Assembly: GCA_964017235.1 (NCBI GenBank)
Contig: OZ024932.1
Span: forward strand, 82,215,451-82,279,450
Direction of reading: 5' to 3'
DNA length: 64,000 nt
Source: Sabellastarte sp. h YS-2021
Taxonomy: Eukaryota; Annelida; Polychaeta; Sabellida; Sabellidae
A program made the translations under genes and the position numbers. Under the pieces are notes generated by a model that worked only from the letters and a program-made list of their open reading frames with translations, had not been told where the DNA came from and searched no databases. Every line of letters starts with the position of its first letter. Position 1 is the first letter of the stretch. This document shows positions 11,810 to 22,449 of this stretch, piece after piece.

Positions 11810-12830
11810 ACTGTGGCTATCCTGTGGATACAATGATTTACTCAACAGTGAGAACCTGAAAGTAGATATTGGTAAGCTATGCCATGACATAGAGGTCTGC
11901 AATTTCACTCTGTTATAGCTGACCAAAAATTATGTGAATAACATATTTAAACAAAATACTGTAAATGTAATAGTTTTCACATTATAACTGATATACTCAA
12001 CAGTGATAACCTCAAAGTAGCTATTACTCAGCTATGCAATGAGCTACATGTCTGAATTTTTTCCATGTTATAGCTGACCCAAAATTAGGTGAACAACATA
12101 TTTAAGCAAACTACTGTAAATGCAATAGTTTTCAAGTTACAACTGATTTACTCAATAGTGAGAACCTGAAAATAGCTATTGCTCAGCTATGCCATGAGCT
12201 ATAAGTCTGTAATTTCACGTTGTTATAGCTGACCCAAAAGTAGGTGAACAACATATTTTAACAAAATACTCCAAATGCAATATTTTTCAAGTTACAAGTC
12301 ATTTACTCAACAGTCAGTACCTGAAAATAGCTATTGCTCAGTTGTGCCATGAGCTACAGGTCTGTAATTTCACTATGTTATAGCTGACCCAAAATTAGCT
12401 GAATAACATATTTACACAAATTTCTGTAAATGCAATAGTTTTCCAATTACAACTGATTTACTCAACAGTGTGAACTTCAAAGTAGCTATTACTCAGCTAT
12501 GCAATGAGCCACAGGTCTGGAACTTCACTATGTTATAGCTGACTCCGAAATAGGTGAATAACATGTTGAAACAAAATACTCTAAATGTAATACTTTTGAA
12601 GTTATAAGTAATTTACTCAACAGTGTTACCTAAAAGTGGTTATTACTCAGCTATGCCATGAGCTACAGGTCTGAAATTTTATTATGTTATAGCTATTGAG
12701 ACAGACACCCAAGTTACTCACCATGTTGTAGCTATGAAAAAAGTAGCTGAACAACATATTTTAACAAAATGCTCTAAATGCAACACTTTTCAAGTTATAA
12801 GTGATTTAGTGCATGATTTCATGACTTTTA
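11810..12830 (+). repeat. 155-bp tandem array, six to seven copies
   Basis: Monomers contain GATTTACTCAACAGTGA, TAGCTATTACTCAGCTATGC, TATGTTATAGCTGACCC and GTGAACAACATATTTAA. It is the same family as 15720-18530. Confidence 0.9.
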
Positions 12831-13190
12831 ATGCATTTTAGACATTTTTGTCTACCACAGGCCTAATTTAGACATAAAGCCTACCAAAAAGATAGGGTGG
12901 CGAGTCCTCTAGCATACCAAGCCACCTGCCAAATATGAAAGCAATCTGGAAAGAAATGTGGACTGTAGATCGCTAACAAGCAATATTCCACATTTTAGAC
13001 ATTTTTGTCTACCACAGGCCTAATTTAGACATAAAGCCTACCAAAAAGATAGGGTGGTGAGTCCTCTACCATATCAAGCCACCTGCCAAATATGAAAGAA
13101 ATCCGAAAAGAAATGTGGACTGTAGGTCGCTAACAAGAAATCTCTGCGGACGCGGACGAGGGTGCGGACGGCAACGATGATGAATCCATA

Positions 13191-13216
13191 GTATCCCCGC
13201 TTCGCGTCGGGGATAC
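13191..13216 (+). other. Terminal hairpin
   Basis: GTATCCCCG and CGGGGATAC form a perfect 9-bp stem around CTTCGCGT. The preceding GC-rich text (CTCTGCGGACGCGGACGAG) resembles the sequence before the hairpin at 46634-46660, so the two belong to related elements. Confidence 0.75.
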
Positions 13217-13521
13217 AAGTACTGAAATAAAGCCTTCTGTATCTCTGATTATGAAATAAAGGCTTTTGTATCAATCTCTAAATTAGAGAAATACAGACTT
13301 CTATACCTGGCAGTTACTCATGGAAAGCCATATGTATCTAGACAAAATGAAGTAGTTATAGTACTGATAAAGAAAGGAACCTGATTTGTGTCAAAGACTC
13401 CTAACTATCAGGAGATCTCTGTAAATTGTAAACGGCAGAACTGTCAAAAAGGGGGTGCCACATTGGCAAATCAATTACTTACTCAATTAGGAACTATCAT
13501 AAGCTGATATACATGGATATC
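13217..13521. other. Minisatellite remnant and unassigned intron
   Basis: The first 120 bases continue the 31-bp minisatellite of 8208-8575. Nothing is recognised in the remainder. Confidence 0.5.
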
Positions 13522-14343
13522 CAGTAGAACCTCAATTATCTGAACCCAATTCGAGAGATACAATCCAGTCAGATAATAGAGGGGTTTGGCTAGATGAAGG
13601 AAACAGAAATTCACTGTCTGTGGGTTACCAGGTGGGCGATAATTGAAGGTGGGCCAACTTTTTTTAGCTTTAAATGTACATCTGGATGGTCACTGATGAA
13701 TCAGTTTAATATATTTATGTAATATAATATTACTGACCATCTAATTTCAACTTATTTGCTTCATTTCTATGGATATTTTATTTTGTTTAAAATATTACGC
13801 GGATCTGAGCTGGGTGTATTCAGTTGGTACTACACTCTTTATTGACGTTTTACCGTTGATAAATTTTGTCATGAATTTTGTCCATTGAAACACTCCAGGG
13901 GATTATTAACTGCAAAACCATCACCCGAACACGTCTTCATTATTGGGAGTGTTTGGTTGGTAATGCATTATTGTTTTTCTCATCTTCTAATACACGTCAG
14001 TCTGTGCAGGGTCTACTCTGGGAGATTATAAATTGCAAACCCCAATCGAACATGCATACAGTGATTGTCGCATTATCAAAGAAGTTGTGTATTAGGGTCG
14101 TGGAAATGAATTCATCCCTCCCCAATTGAAAAAATGACATTAAAGATCAAAGAAGTTAGGCATTGGTGCTGACTGTTTGTTTTACAAAGTACTACAATTA
14201 ATGGTTTCTGCGAATGTGTTTAAAATCCTGTATTATCGCTCGGGCTAGACCGTGTATTATACATATACATAGGGAAACAATGTTTTGGATCAGTTAATCC
14301 AGAGATTCGGAGTATAGAGGGGCAGATAATTGAGGTTCTACTG
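13522..14343. mobile_element. pogo/Tigger-like DNA transposon remnant
   Basis: The termini are inverted copies: CAGTAGAACCTCAATTATCT at the left, and at the right the reverse complement of the same 20 bases followed by GCCCC. The 822-bp interior has no transposase; the frame at 13878-14129 has no motif. TA stands just outside the right end but the left flank reads TATC, so the TA target duplication is imperfect. Assignment rests on TIR similarity to Tigger-type termini from memory. Confidence 0.6.
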
Positions 14344-14486
14344 TACTATATACCTCCCTAAGCTAAAGACCTTCTTCAGGGTCTCACTGAAATAACAGGA
14401 GTATTGGGTGAAGCCAAATGGGAATCCCAAATGGGAAGTCAATGTAATGTCAAAGCTAATGTACATGAAAGGATTACATATCTGAC

Positions 14487-14620
14487 CTGTCCAGCCACTC
14501 ATCCACCATCTGTTTGACTAGGGTGGTACTTTTGTGTATGCGCTGCTGAGCTACCAGTAGCCCCCCATCTGTCACACAGCATTCTAACCACTCCTTCAGC
14601 AACAGCTTCTCCCGACCCTT
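14487..14620 (-). CDS. ZRANB1: ZRANB1/TRABID-like deubiquitinase, penultimate exon
   Basis: This exon encodes KGREKLLLKEWLECCVTDGG, then LLVAQQRIHKSTTLVKQMV and DEWLDR. It corresponds to the C-terminal helices of the TRABID OTU domain, where vertebrate proteins have a closely similar EWLDCCVTEGG segment. The acceptor is GTACCTGACAG before AAGGGTCGG. The donor is GACAG before GTCAGATATG. It begins in phase 0, as exon 53011-53240 requires, and leaves two bases that the last exon completes. The intron separating it from exon 53011-53240 is about 38.4 kb. Confidence 0.88.
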
Positions 14621-15060
14621 CTGTCAGGTACAGAATGGAAAACAGAGTGTTATAAACATGATGGATAAAGCCATTACACCACATGTACATAAAATATAAA
14701 TCAGTGCATGTTTTATATATCTATCTAACCATTTCTTTAGCAGGAGTTTTACCTTGCCTTTATGTGAGGTAAACAGGAGGAGAGTGCCCGTGAACGGCCA
14801 CTGTGTCAGCTGACTGAATGTTTTTGATTTGTGATGGTGATAATGAGAGGAAAGCATAATTATCAGGGAAAGGGCTGTACAGAAATACAGTAAATGGTAA
14901 CTGAACAGCATGTTCGAAAGATATTCCGAAGCTGACAGAAGAAAAGGACAAAAAAGTTGTGCCCTGCAAATGGTATTATGAAATAAAGTAACAAGGTAAT
15001 TGTTTAAGTGTAAAAAGTAGGTTAAAAATATTTAAAGAAATACTATAAATGCAATATCCT
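14621..15060. other. Intron, nothing recognised
   Basis: This is AT-rich sequence between exon 14487-14620 and the first 146-bp repeat. It contains no motif or repeat family that I recognise. Confidence 0.4.
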
Positions 15061-15720
15061 CGTTCGACCATGAAGAAGGGGTCCAAAGGTCAAATCTGAC
15101 CATACCAAAAGATTCCCAGCCAAAGAATTTAGGATGGTTTACCATCCCAAACCTCTCGGACCAATAATAAGTGAGTCATAGGCACTTTTTAAGTTTGGCT
15201 ATCCTTGTTTGACCTTGAAGGAGGGGTCCAAGGTCAAATCCGACCACACAAAAAAATTCCCAGCCCATGATTTCCTGTAGCTTGTTTACCATCCCAAACT
15301 TGTAGGACCAATAATAAGCGAGTTCTAAGCAATTGTAAGTTTGGCTATCCTCAATTGACCTTGAAGGAGGGGTCCCAGGTCAAATCCGACCACACCAAAA
15401 GATTCCCAGCCCATGATTTTCTATAGGTTGGTTTTCCATTCGAAACCTCTAGGACCAATAATAAGCGAGTTATAAGCATTTTAAGTTTGGCTATCCTCAT
15501 TTGACCTTGAAGGAGGGGTCCAAGGTGAAATCCGACCACACCAAAAAATTCCCAGCTCATGATTTTCTATAGGTTGGTTTTCATTCCAACCTCTAGGACC
15601 AATAATAAGCGAGTTATAAGCACTTTTATGTTTGGCTATCCTCATTTGACCTTGAAGGAGGGTTCCAAGGTCAAATCGGACCATATTAACAGATTCCCAG
15701 CCCATGATTTCCTACAGGTT
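15061..15720 (+). repeat. 146-bp array (GGACCAATAATAAGC type)
   Basis: Four to five monomers share GATTCCCAGCCCATGATTTC, AGGACCAATAATAAGCGAG and AAGTTTGGCTATCCTC. The array runs directly into the 155-bp array at TTGGATACAATGATTTACTC. Confidence 0.9.
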
Positions 15721-18530
15721 GGATACAATGATTTACTCAACCGTGAGAACCTGAAAGAAGCTATTGCTCAGCTATGCCATGACATAGAGGTCTGCAATTT
15801 CAATATGTTATAGCTGACCAAAACGTCTGTGAATAACATATTTAACAAAATACTCTAAATGTAATAGTTTTCAAGTTACAACTGATTTACTCAAGAGTGA
15901 AAACCTCAAAGTAACTATTACTCAGCTATGCAATGAGCTACATGTCTGAATTTTTGCTCTGTTATAGCTGACCTAAAAGTAGGTGAACAACATATTTAAG
16001 CAAAATACTGTAAATGCAATAGTTTTCAAGTTACAACTGATTTACTCAATAGTGAGAACCTGAAAATAGCTATTGCTCCGCTATGCCATGAGCTATAGGT
16101 CTGTAATTTCACTATGTTATAGCTAACCCAAAAGTAGGTCAACAATATATTTTAACAAAATACTCCAAATGCAATATTTTTCAAGTTATAGCTGATTTAC
16201 TCAACAGTCAGTGCCTCAGAATAGCTATTGCTCAGTTGTGCCATGAGCTACAGGTCTGTAATTTCACTATGTTATAGCTGACCCAAAAGTAGCTGAATAA
16301 CATATTTGCACAAATTTCTGTAAAGGCAATAGTTTTCCAATTACAACTGATTTACTCAACAGTGAGAACTTCAAAGTAGCTATTACTCAGCTATGCAATG
16401 AGCCACAGGTCTGGAACTTCACTATATTATAGCTGACCCCAAAATAGGTGAATAACATATTGCAACAAAATACTCTAAATGCAATAGTTTTCAAGTTATA
16501 AGTGATTTACTCAACAGTGATAACCTAAAAGTAGCTATTACTCAACTATGCCATGAGCTACAGGTCTGAAATTTTACTATGTTAGAGCTGACCCAAAAGT
16601 AGCTGAATAACATATTTATACTAAATTCTCTAAATGCAATAGTTTTCAAATTACAAGTGATTTACTCAACATTGAGAACTTCAAAGTAGCTATTACTCAG
16701 CTGTGCAATGAGTCACAGGTCTGGAACTTCACTATGTTATAGCTGACCCCAAAATAGGTGAATAACATATGCAACAAAATACTCTAAATGCAATAATTTC
16801 CAAGTTATAAGCGATTTACTCAACAGTGATAACCTAAAAGTAGCTATTACTCAGCTATGCCATGAGCTACAGGTCTGAAATTTTACTATGTTATAGCTGA
16901 CCCAAAAGTAGCTGAATAACATATTTATACTAAATTCTCTAAATGCAATAGTTTTGCAATTACAACTGATTTACTCAATAGTGAGAACCTCAAAGTAGTT
17001 ATTACTCAGCTATGCAATGAGCTACAGGTCTGAAATTTTACTATGTTATAGCTGACCCAAAAGTAGGTGAACAACATATTTAAGCAAAATACTGTAAATG
17101 CAATAGTTTTCAAGTTACAACTGATTTACTCAATAGTGATGACCTAAAAGTAGCTATTACTCAGCTATGCCATGAGCTACAGGTCTGAAATTTTACTATG
17201 TTATAGCTGACCTAAAAGTAGCTGAATAACATATTTATACTAAATTCTCTAAATGCAATAGTTTTGCAATTACAACTGATTTACTCAATAGTGAGAACCT
17301 CAAAGTAGTTATTACTCAGCTATGCAATGAGCTACAGGTCTGAAATTTTACTATGTTATAGCTGACCCAAAAGTAGGTGAACAACATATTTAAGCAAAAT
17401 ACTGTAAATGCAATAGTTTTCAAGTTACAACTGATTTACTCAATAGTGATGACCTAAAAGTAGCTATTACTCAGCTATGCCATGAGCTACAGGTCTGAAA
17501 TTTTACTATGTTATAGCTGACCCAAAAGTAGCTGAATAACATATTTATACTAAATTCTCTAAATGCAATAGTTTTGCAATTACAAGTGATTTACTCAATA
17601 GTGAGAACCTCAAAGTAGTTATTACTCAGCTATGCAATGAGCTACAGGTCTGAAATTTTACTATGTTATAGCTGACCCCAAAGTAGGTGAACAACATATT
17701 TAACCAAAATACTGTAAATGCAATAGTTTTCAAGTTACAACTGATTTACTCAATAGTGATGACCTAAAAGTAGCTATTACTCAGCTATGCCATGAGCTAC
17801 AGGTCTGAAATTTTACTATGTTATAGCTGACCCAAAAGTAGCTGAACAACATATTTATACGAAATTCTCTAAATGCAATAGTTTTCCAATTACAACTGAT
17901 TTACTCAATAGTGAGAACTTCAACGTAGCTATTACTCAGCTATGCAATGAGCCACAGATCTGAAACTTCACTATGTTATAGCTGATCCCAAAATAGGTGA
18001 ATAACATATTGAAACAAAATACTCTAAATGCAATAGTTTCCAAGTTATAAGTGATTTACTTAACAGTGATAACCTAAAAGTAGCTATTACTCAGCTATGC
18101 CATGAGCTACAGGTCTGAAATCTTACTATGTTATAGCTGACCCAAAAGTAGCTGAATAACATATTTATACGAAATTCTCTAAATGCAATAGTTTTCAAGT
18201 TATAAGCGATTTACTCAACAGTGATAACCTAAAAGTAGCTATTACTCAGCTATGCCATGAGCTACAGGTCTAAAATTTTACTATGTTATAGCTGACCCAA
18301 AAGTAGCTGAATAACATATTTATACGAAATTCTCTAAATGCAATAGTTTTTAAGTTACAAGTGATTCTACTCATGATGGAAGTTACTGAAAAGCCCAAAA
18401 GTAGCTATTACTCACTTAGCTATTGAGACAGGCACCCAACTTACTCACCATATTGTAGCTATGAAAAAAGTAGCTGAATAACATATTTTAACAAAATGCT
18501 CTAAATGCAACACTTTTCAAGTTATAAATG
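15720..18530 (+). repeat. 155-bp satellite array, about 18 copies
   Basis: Monomer spacing measured at CAATAGTTTT is 155 bases. Between 16951 and 17880 two monomer types alternate: one starts GTTTTGCAATTACAACTG and carries CAAAGTAGTTATTACTC, the other starts GTTTTCAAGTTACAACTG and carries GATGACCTAAAAGTAGC. This makes a 310-bp higher-order repeat present three times. Confidence 0.92.
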
Positions 18531-19190
18531 ATTTTATGCATGATTTCATGAATTTTAATGCATTAAAAATTATTAAAAAAATTTATTAAAAAAAAAGTAA
18601 GACAGATCCAGGTCTCATACTCACACAAGAGAATCTACCTCTGGCCTAGTACATATATGCAAGATATGAGATTAATCCCTGCAATAGTCACTGAGAAAAT
18701 TGTGATTAAGTGTTGAAATTTTCACACTTTTGGTCGGGGTACCCCCCTTGTAATGTCTCTAGCAAACAGACAAACAGACAGATTTGCATGCCTTGAACAA
18801 TTTTTCATCCTCGATAGATAAGGTATCTTTTAAAAAAAACAGCACGTCTCTAGGCCTTGTAGTTTTGGAGGAGAAGTTGTACACGCGGACGCGTACACGT
18901 ACGCCCACGCCGCAGAGTGACGACATAATGTCAGCTGACTGACAAGTCAGCTGACATAAAAAGTACATATAAAGCATGTTTTCAGCAATTTACAAATGAT
19001 TACTACAATTATTTATACAATACTTTCCAAATGCGGTTATTGTAATGCAACAGAAAACTAGATATTGCATCTTGATGTTTGCTTAATGAAGGTTACAGAT
19101 GTAACTAGACCTAGCGCATTGGAGAACCGATGCAAATTGTATCCACCAGAAAGAAAACTCACCAAAGCCAATCAAGCATCACTTAACCTT
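18531..19190 (+). other. Helentron-like tail with hairpin, then short spacer
   Basis: This is a unique tail after the 155-bp array. It contains a GC-rich patch (ACACGCGGACGCGTACACG) and then a hairpin at 18928-18957. The bases from 18958 to about 19190 hold no recognised feature. Confidence 0.5.
18928..18957 (+). other. Perfect 13-bp terminal hairpin
   Basis: ATGTCAGCTGACT and AGTCAGCTGACAT are exact inverted copies around GACA. It is the strongest hairpin in the window and caps the longest 155-bp array. Confidence 0.85.
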
Positions 19191-20462
19191 GAAAGAGGAA
19201 CCCAAGGTGAAATTTGACCACATCAAAAGATTCTTAGCCCATGATTTCCAATAGGTTGGTGTGACATTGCAAACCTCTAAGAACATGAATAAGCGAGTTA
19301 TAAGCACTTTTAATTTTGGCTCTCCTCATTTGGCCTTGAAACAGGGGCCAAAGGTCAAATCTGATCACATCAAAAGATTCCTAGCTCATGATTTCCTATG
19401 GGATGGTTTCACATTACAAACCTCTATGACCAACAAAAAGCGATTTATAAGCACTTTTAGATTTTGCTATCCTCGTTTGACCTCGAAGGAAGGGCCCAAG
19501 GTCTGACCACATCAAAAGATTTCCAGCCCATGATTTCCTATAGACTGGTTTCACATTGCTAACCTCTAGGACCAATAATAAGCAAGCTATAAGCACTTTT
19601 AAGTTTGGGTATCCTTGTTTGACCTTGAAGAAGAGGTCCAAGGTCAAATCCGACCACATAAAAAGATTCCCAGCCCATGATTTCCTATAAGTTGGTTTAC
19701 CATCCCAAACCTGTACGACCAATAATAAGTGAGTTATAAGCACTTTTAAGTTTGGCTATCCTTGTTTGACATTGAAGGAGGGATCCAAGGTCAAATCTGA
19801 CCACACCAGAAGATTCCCAGCCAATGATTTCCTATAAGTTGGTTTACCATCCCAAACCTCTAGGACCAATAATAAGTGAGTTAAAGGCACTTTTAAGTTT
19901 AGCTATCCTCGTTTGACCTTGAAGGAGGGATCCAAGGTCAAATCTGACCAGGCCAAAAGATTCTCATCCCATGATTTCCTATAGGTTGGTTTACCATCCC
20001 AAACCTCTAGGACCAATAATAAGCAAGTTATAAGCACTTTTAAGTTTGGCTACCCTCGTTTGACCTTGAAGGAGGAGCCCAAGGTCAAATCCGATCACAC
20101 CAAAAGATTCCCAGCCCATGATTTCCTATAGGTTGGTTTACCATCCTAAACCTCTACGACAAATAATAAGCGAGTTATAAGCACTTTTAGGTTGACTATC
20201 CTCGTTTGACCTTGAAGGAGGAGTCCACGGTCAAATCTGACCACATCAAAAGATTCCCAGCTCATGATTTTCTACAAGTTGGTTTACCATCCCAAACCAA
20301 TATGATCAATAATAAGCGAGTTATAAGCACTTTTAGGTTTGGCTATCCTTGTTTGACCTTGAAGGAGGGGTCCAAGGTCAAACCTGACCACACCAAAAGA
20401 TTCCCAGCCCATGATTTCCTATAGGTTGGTTTACCATCCCAAACCTCTAGGACCAATAATAT
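19191..20462 (+). repeat. 146-bp array interrupted by DIRS B
   Basis: About nine GGACCAATAATAAGC-type monomers are spaced 146-147 bases apart. The array is cut at CCAATAAT, where DIRS B begins. The right flank of B (GAGATATAAGCACTTTT near 31211) looks like the degenerate continuation of the same monomer. Confidence 0.88.
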
Positions 20463-20720
20463 GGAAAATTTAATTGTAAATTAAATTTTTATAAGTTAAT
20501 ATCTTACCTAGTGGACAGATGCATTTGTCCGGCGGCTTGCCGGTCTCGCCAAACGTTAGAAAAAAATGTCCTGAGCTGGGCTCTGGCCGGGACCGGTAGT
20601 GTCCTGTTCATTTGCCAGGTGGCTGTGTAGCCTCCCTGCCCTCTTCCTCTTTTTGTTGCCTACCTATGTAAGTCCCCTTTTTTGGCTTAGAATAGCAGGG
20701 AAGGTAGGGTGGGAATCCCC

Positions 20721-20815
20721 TTGTCCACTATGTAAGATATTAACTTATAAAAATTTAATTTACTATTAAATTTTCCATTTTATTGTGTTAATATATCTTA
20801 CCTAGTGGACAGATG
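20721..20815. repeat. ICR of DIRS B
   Basis: The left half is the reverse complement of the left element terminus (up to TTAAATTTTCC at 20776). The right half (ATTTTATTGTGTTAATATA on to GGACAGATG) is the reverse complement of the right terminus with a few differences. This is the circle-junction complement expected in DIRS elements. Confidence 0.8.
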
Positions 20816-21210
20816 AAGAATAACTACCCAATGGATGGAGGGTAGCCAAATAAGGGGGATTCTTAAGAACTCTAGATACTAATAAGGGTGGATCCAGTAT
20901 TGGTTAAGCAAACCGTTTATAGGGATACCACCCTAGTCCCCCCCCCCCCTTTGTTTTTCTATATAAATGTATAGGTCTTAGTACAGGCTCCAATGAGAGT
21001 ACACAGAGACCTAGAGGGGAATGAGAGTTCCGAAACCAATGAGGAAGAAGAACTGGAAAAATTGAACTATGTAAGAAGCACCCCTGCGTCCATTTTGGAG
21101 CATGGCAAACCAGAAGTAACGAAGATAGCAGAAGTTGTTTTTTTTATACAGTATGTACAATATGAACAATATGTACATTATGTACACTGAATTTACAGAT
21201 GGAAACAGTG

Positions 21211-21955
21211 CTATTTGTCCTCGTGGATCTGCTGAGCAGCTACTACAGGACCTAAATGATACCGTTCAGAATCTGCCCAAGCTAAGTCTTTCAGATAGAA
21301 CTGAGTAAAGGTGTTATGGGCTTTCCAATGACAGTCTGATGGAATCTGATCTAGGGAAAACCCTCCTTGAAAGGCTTTGGAAGCCGCAAAGGCCCTGACA
21401 TAATGAGCCCTGACTTGATGCAAGTTCTGGGAGTCTTCGTCTGAGAGCTGGTAGCAAAGTAGCACTGTTTGTTTGATCCAGGAAAAGATGGTAGAAGGAG
21501 GATATCTTTCTGAAAACTCTTCTTGAGGGACACAAAGACCAGGTCTTTCCCTCTACGGAGATCCTTGGTCCTGTCCAAGTAGTAACGTAAAGCTCTTATT
21601 GGACATAGTGACTTATCCTCCTTACGAGAATTATCCAAAGATGGAGCCAAAACCGGGATAACTACTGCAGCCACAGAGGCCGGGCCCTCCCTAGCCAGTT
21701 GATTCTTGGAAAGAAAGCTGGGTGAGGGGTACAGAGAGACCTGACTCCAGTTCTGCTGGTGCCTGATATTCTTATAGAGCCAATGTGTCTCTTACCTGAA
21801 CCCAAAGCTAAGAGAAAGACTGTCTTCAAGGTCAAATGCTTAAGAGAGGCCTTTCGCATGGGTTCAAAGGGATCCTTAGTCAGCTGGTGAAGTACCAGCG
21901 AGAGGTTCCAGGTGGGTACTCCCCGCCTTCCTTTGGGTTTATCTCTATGAAAACT
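21211..21955 (-). pseudogene. Tyrosine recombinase, C-terminal part (DIRS B)
   Basis: The recombinase sequence continues from the other side of the inserted element. Pieces in three frames show PIRALRYYLDRTKDLRRGKD, AHYVRAFAASKAF (HxxR box, with Tyr where copy C has Asp), DCHWKAHNTFTQFYLKDLAW (His/Trp and Tyr) and the end VVAAQQIHEDK. Frameshifts lie near 21660 and 21465. It is 3' to, and homologous with, residues after about 790 of the copy C frame. A poly-C run (poly-G on the sense strand) at 20938-20949 follows the stop codon. Confidence 0.8.
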
Positions 21956-22449
21956 AGAGGATCGCTCGCAAAAAAAAAAAGATAATGTTTTTGCATAGCA
22001 AAAACAAAGCGTCCCGAAAAGGATATAAAGGTGAGTGCTAAAGTATTAAGAAAATGCTTCGTTTCTAGCCTTATACTGTTGTGGCAACCAAAGTCAGCGC
22101 AGTCTGCTCTATCTAGCACGGTTTTCAAGATATAAGCATTTTTGTGTTTTGCAAAAAATAAAAAAATTAAAAATGTCCGCTATATTTGGCGAGACAAAAA
22201 TATTTTGAAAATTGGCATGGCTACTCTGCAGAGATACCCAGCAGGTCCAAAATTTTGTTGAGTTTACTCCATATAGCACGGTTTTCGAGATATAAGCATT
22301 TTTGTGTTTTGCAAAAACTTTGAAAATTCAAAATGGCCACCATTTTTGGGGAGACAAAAATTTTTGTCAAGACCACTGCCGTGGTGTGTATCTCCCGCCG
22401 AGCATTAAAGCAGAATAAATAGCTTTTCCGAGATATTCACAATTTTTCA

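Larger units (their letters stand above)
8600..13216 (+). mobile_element. Composite Helentron-like element with several arrays
   Basis: In order it holds two copies of the 146-bp GGACCAATAATAAGC family (about 8640-8885), four 133-bp monomers (8886-9440), a nested element (9441-11340), about two and a half more 133-bp monomers (11341-11660), a spacer, and six to seven 155-bp monomers (11810-12830). A tail follows with the motif CTAATTTAGACATAAAGCCTACC repeated near 12860 and 13020, and then a terminal hairpin. No transposase or helicase gene is visible, so it would be non-autonomous. The Helentron assignment is inference from layout. Confidence 0.5.

Noticed and set aside
13878-14129. 83-codon frame as transposase of the Tigger-like element
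   Set aside because: No DDE or helix-turn-helix motif is visible and it is far too short.
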